This document shows, piece after piece, positions 34,267-36,133 of a stretch of 36,133 nt of DNA. The stretch is from Alphaproteobacteria bacterium (GTDB taxonomy: Bacteria > Pseudomonadota > Alphaproteobacteria > Rhodobacterales > Rhodobacteraceae). Positions within the stretch are counted from its first letter, which is position 1. The number at the start of each line of letters is the position of its first letter. The DNA lies in contig VGDH01000016.1 in assembly GCA_016869835.1 (NCBI GenBank), positions 1 to 36,133 of the forward strand. Direction: 5' to 3'. The notes beneath the pieces were generated by a model. That model searched no databases, was not told where the DNA came from, and saw only the letters and a list, made by a program, of their open reading frames with translations. The position numbers and the translations under genes are program-made.

Positions 34267-34629
34267 ATGGCCGATATCGTGATCAAGGCCGCCTATGCCT
34301 CGGTGGTGGAAGATGACGAAGAAGGGCTGCTCTTCGTCGGCTTTGCCGAGGGTGAGGCCGAGGATGAGGCCTATGCGCTGTTTCGTCAGCCCCTTGCCGG
34401 GGGGGCGGTGTGGTTCGAGGTGACCGACGAAAGCTTTGGCGCCGAGGATGCCGTTTCGGCGGTGGTCGCCGGGCCAAAGGGGCTTGAGATCAGCCTGCGC
34501 CCTGAATTGGCAGGCCGATTTGGTTGGGCGGGATCGGTGGCAATCCGGATCCGGCCTGAGGCCGAGGGCCGCGATGAGGCCTTTGCCGCGTTGGCTGCGA
34601 TGCTGGGGCCGGTGTTCCGTCTGGCTTGA
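34267..34629 (+). CDS. Small conserved-type protein resembling Imm10-like immunity proteins
   Basis: A 120-residue acidic protein without signal or membrane segment. The order of blocks, VVEDDEEGLLFVGFAEGE, then YALFRQPL, then VWFEVTDESFGAEDAV, then GLEISLRPELAGRFGWAG, and an end of EAFAALAAMLGPVF, recalls the Imm10 family as I remember it. This is pattern resemblance only, and no toxin gene is adjacent. It follows hemF by 25 bases on the same strand and could be co-transcribed with it. Confidence 0.6.
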   Translation: MADIVIKAAYASVVEDDEEGLLFVGFAEGEAEDEAYALFRQPLAGGAVWFEVTDESFGAEDAVSAVVAGPKGLEISLRPELAGRFGWAGSVAIRIRPEAEGRDEAFAALAAMLGPVFRLA

Positions 34630-34680
34630 TCTGACCTTAGATCTGCCCTGGCGACAGGGGCAGCGCCCGATCCGCGCTTG

Positions 34681-35889
34681 CTAGCGGTTCGTCCGGATCA
34701 GACGGCCCAGCCGTTTCATGCCCTCGTCGATCTGGGCCTCATTGGCGCAGGAAAACGACAGGCGCAGCGTGTTGCCGTTCGACCCGTCGGCATAAAACGC
34801 CCGCCCCGGCACGAAGGCCACGCGTTCGGTTTTCAGCGATTGCGCCAAGAGATCCGCTCCATCCATGCCCGCAGGCAGCGTGACCCAGACGAACATCCCG
34901 CCCTCGGTTTTGGTCCACTCCACGCCTTCCGGCATTTCCCGCGCCAAGGCCGCCAGCAGGTGATCGCGCCGCGCCATATAGGTGGCGCGGAGTTTCGCGA
35001 CATGGGGGGCAAAGATTGTGGAGGCGACCTTGTGCGTCACAATCTGGTTGACGGTGGAAGAATGGAGGTCGGCGGCCTGTTTCATCAGCACCAAGCGGCT
35101 GATGATCTCAGATGCCGCGCAGATCCAGCCGACCCGCAGGCCGGGGGCCAGCGATTTGGAGAACGACCCGCAGTAAAGCGTCCGGCAGGCCTCAATCGAA
35201 CCCTTGCGCGCAATCTCCAGCGCCAAGATCGGCGGGATCGGCTCGCCGTCAAAGCGCAGGGTCTGATAGGCGGCGTCCTCGATGATGGCGATATCGGCCT
35301 GATCGGCCAGATCAATGACGGCCTCACGCGCCGCGCGGTCCAGCGTCTCGCCCGTCGGGTTGGCGAAATCGACCGACAGATAGGCAAATTTCACCCGGCC
35401 CCCGGCCTCAGCCGCCTTTGTCGCGAAATCGGCGGCGGAACGGTTGCCCTTGGGGTCCAGCCGGTCATAGGTCGGCTCATAGGCGTTAAAGGCCCCCAAA
35501 GCGCCAAGATAGGTCGGCCAGCCAACCAGCGCGGTATCTTTGGGCGACAGCATCAGCTTGCCCAGATAGTCCAGTACCTGTTGTGAGCCCTAGGTGATCA
35601 GGATGTTTTTCGGCCCGCAAGGCACGCCGATCTTGGCCATCTCGCCAGCGATCCATTCGCGCAGGGGCTTGTAGCCTTCAGAAACCGAATATTGCAGCGC
35701 GACGCTGGCTTGGGTGGTCAGCGCATCCGAAAAGGCGTCCTTGAACGCCTCGGCCGGAAAGAGGGCCGGGTCAGGGATGCCGCCTGCAAAGGAAATGATG
35801 TCGGGCTGGTCCAAAAGCTTCAAAAGCTCGCGGATTTCGGATGCCTTCATCCGGCTTGACCGCGTCGCCAGCACATTGTTCCAGTCCAT
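34681..35889 (-). pseudogene. PLP-dependent aminotransferase (fold type I, LysN/MocR-like) split by an in-frame TAG
   Basis: A 402-codon aminotransferase reading frame that would be complete except for TAG at 35590-35592 (codon 100). It begins MDWNNVLATRSSRMKASEIR at ATG 35887-35889 (AGGAG upstream) and has FAGGIPDPALFP. The stop interrupts ILIT-*-GSQQVLDYLGKL, a block that is continuous in relatives. Downstream, in the same frame, are VDFANPTGETL, the cofactor Lys245 in SFSKSLAPGLRVGW, and TEGGMFVWVTLP. Class I/II enzymes of this group use 2-aminoadipate, aromatic or branched amino acids. A restart at 35553 would lack 112 residues and part of the PLP site. Confidence 0.88.
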
Positions 35890-36041
35890 CGCGCGTTTCT
35901 CTCTCCTCTGGGCCGGCGGCAACTTCGCGCCCCGGATGGGGTAAGTCAATATCCACAGCCGATACGCCCCGACTGCCCGTCGGGCAAAGGACAGGCGCTT
36001 GCAGGAACGCTGTCTCGGCGGCGGATCGCCCCTTGCGCCTT

Positions 36042-36133
36042 TTAGCCCCGGCGCACGGTCTCGATCATCAGCGCCACGTTGTCGGGGTTGGCATCCGGGG
36101 TGATGCCGTGGCCAAGGTTGAAGATATGCGGGC
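36042..36133 (-). CDS. hemE: Uroporphyrinogen decarboxylase, C-terminal end (cut by window edge)
   Basis: The last 30 codons read P-H-I-F-N-L-G-H-G-I-T-P-D-A-N-P then DNVALMIETVRRG and a TAA at 36042-36044. FNLGHGI and the VxxMIxTVR ending are the signature C-terminus of HemE, which decarboxylates uroporphyrinogen III to coproporphyrinogen III, the substrate of HemF nearby. The remainder lies beyond the window. Confidence 0.93.
   Translation of the reverse strand, partial: PHIFNLGHGITPDANPDNVALMIETVRRG

Noticed and set aside
34643-34663. Imperfect hairpin CTGCCCTG-GCGA-CAGGGGCAG between convergent genes
   Set aside because: It has one bulge and no T-run on either side; it may still help end transcription but is not supportable.

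Overview
The window is GC-rich chromosomal DNA from an alphaproteobacterium of the Rhodobacteraceae/Paracoccaceae type (Rhodobacter, Gemmobacter or Tabrizicola-like). The evidence is gene content: phaA-phaB, the 44-residue aa3 oxidase subunit IV, ETF-ubiquinone oxidoreductase next to greA, a DmdC-like acyl-CoA dehydrogenase, and hemF and hemE. Most of it is ordinary core genome, densely packed, with many 4-bp start/stop overlaps. No rRNA, tRNA, CRISPR array or prophage was seen, and no gene-free stretch exceeds about 300 bases.

Layout. 1-146: edge of an IS5-like insertion sequence. 147-3351: an ICMT-like membrane methyltransferase, then a probable D-amino-acid utilisation group (DgcA-like epimerase/racemase, class IV D-amino-acid aminotransferase, convergent N-formylglutamate amidohydrolase). 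3421-5907: pyruvate kinase, a small membrane protein, and ribosomal proteins L35 and L20. 5954-7478: 3-methyladenine glycosylase with a premature stop and a degenerate EAL protein. 7504-9677: phaA and phaB, which make (R)-3-hydroxybutyryl-CoA from acetyl-CoA. 9740-15520: DMT exporter, YdcH-like protein, TrmN6-like methyltransferase, DUF2007, polyprenyl diphosphate synthase, and IspE coupled to a TPR lipid-export-type periplasmic protein of unknown role. 15640-19122: ETF-QO, GreA, membrane coiled-coil protein. 19215-21246: mobA operon. 21318-22357: AzlCD exporter. 22371-25259: lipoprotein, oxidase subunit IV, RpiB, a conserved unknown, and a broken metallo-beta-lactamase-fold gene. 25256-28046: acyl-CoA dehydrogenase and TsaC. 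28107-34629: D,D-carboxypeptidase, HAD phosphatase, ClpS, RsmC-like methyltransferase, atypical SDR, lipoprotein, HemF, small Imm10-like protein. 34681-36133: aminotransferase split by a stop codon, and the end of hemE.

The most notable signal is damage in otherwise conserved genes. Two genes (tag and a PLP aminotransferase) carry in-frame TAG codons, and the MBL-fold gene has an internal deletion that shifts the frame and removes the segment where a metal-ligand motif is expected. TAG is the ordinary terminator of at least seven intact genes here, so genome-wide amber recoding is not supported. Recent loss of function or sequence error are the simplest explanations. Two further genes look intact but lack a catalytic residue: the EAL protein (general-base Glu replaced by Gly) and the SDR (Lys of YxxxK replaced by Cys). 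I did not find a convincing new multi-gene system. The best candidates for unknown biology are the mobA-linked RNase H-like protein, the permuted-papain-like lipoprotein and the Imm10-like orphan.
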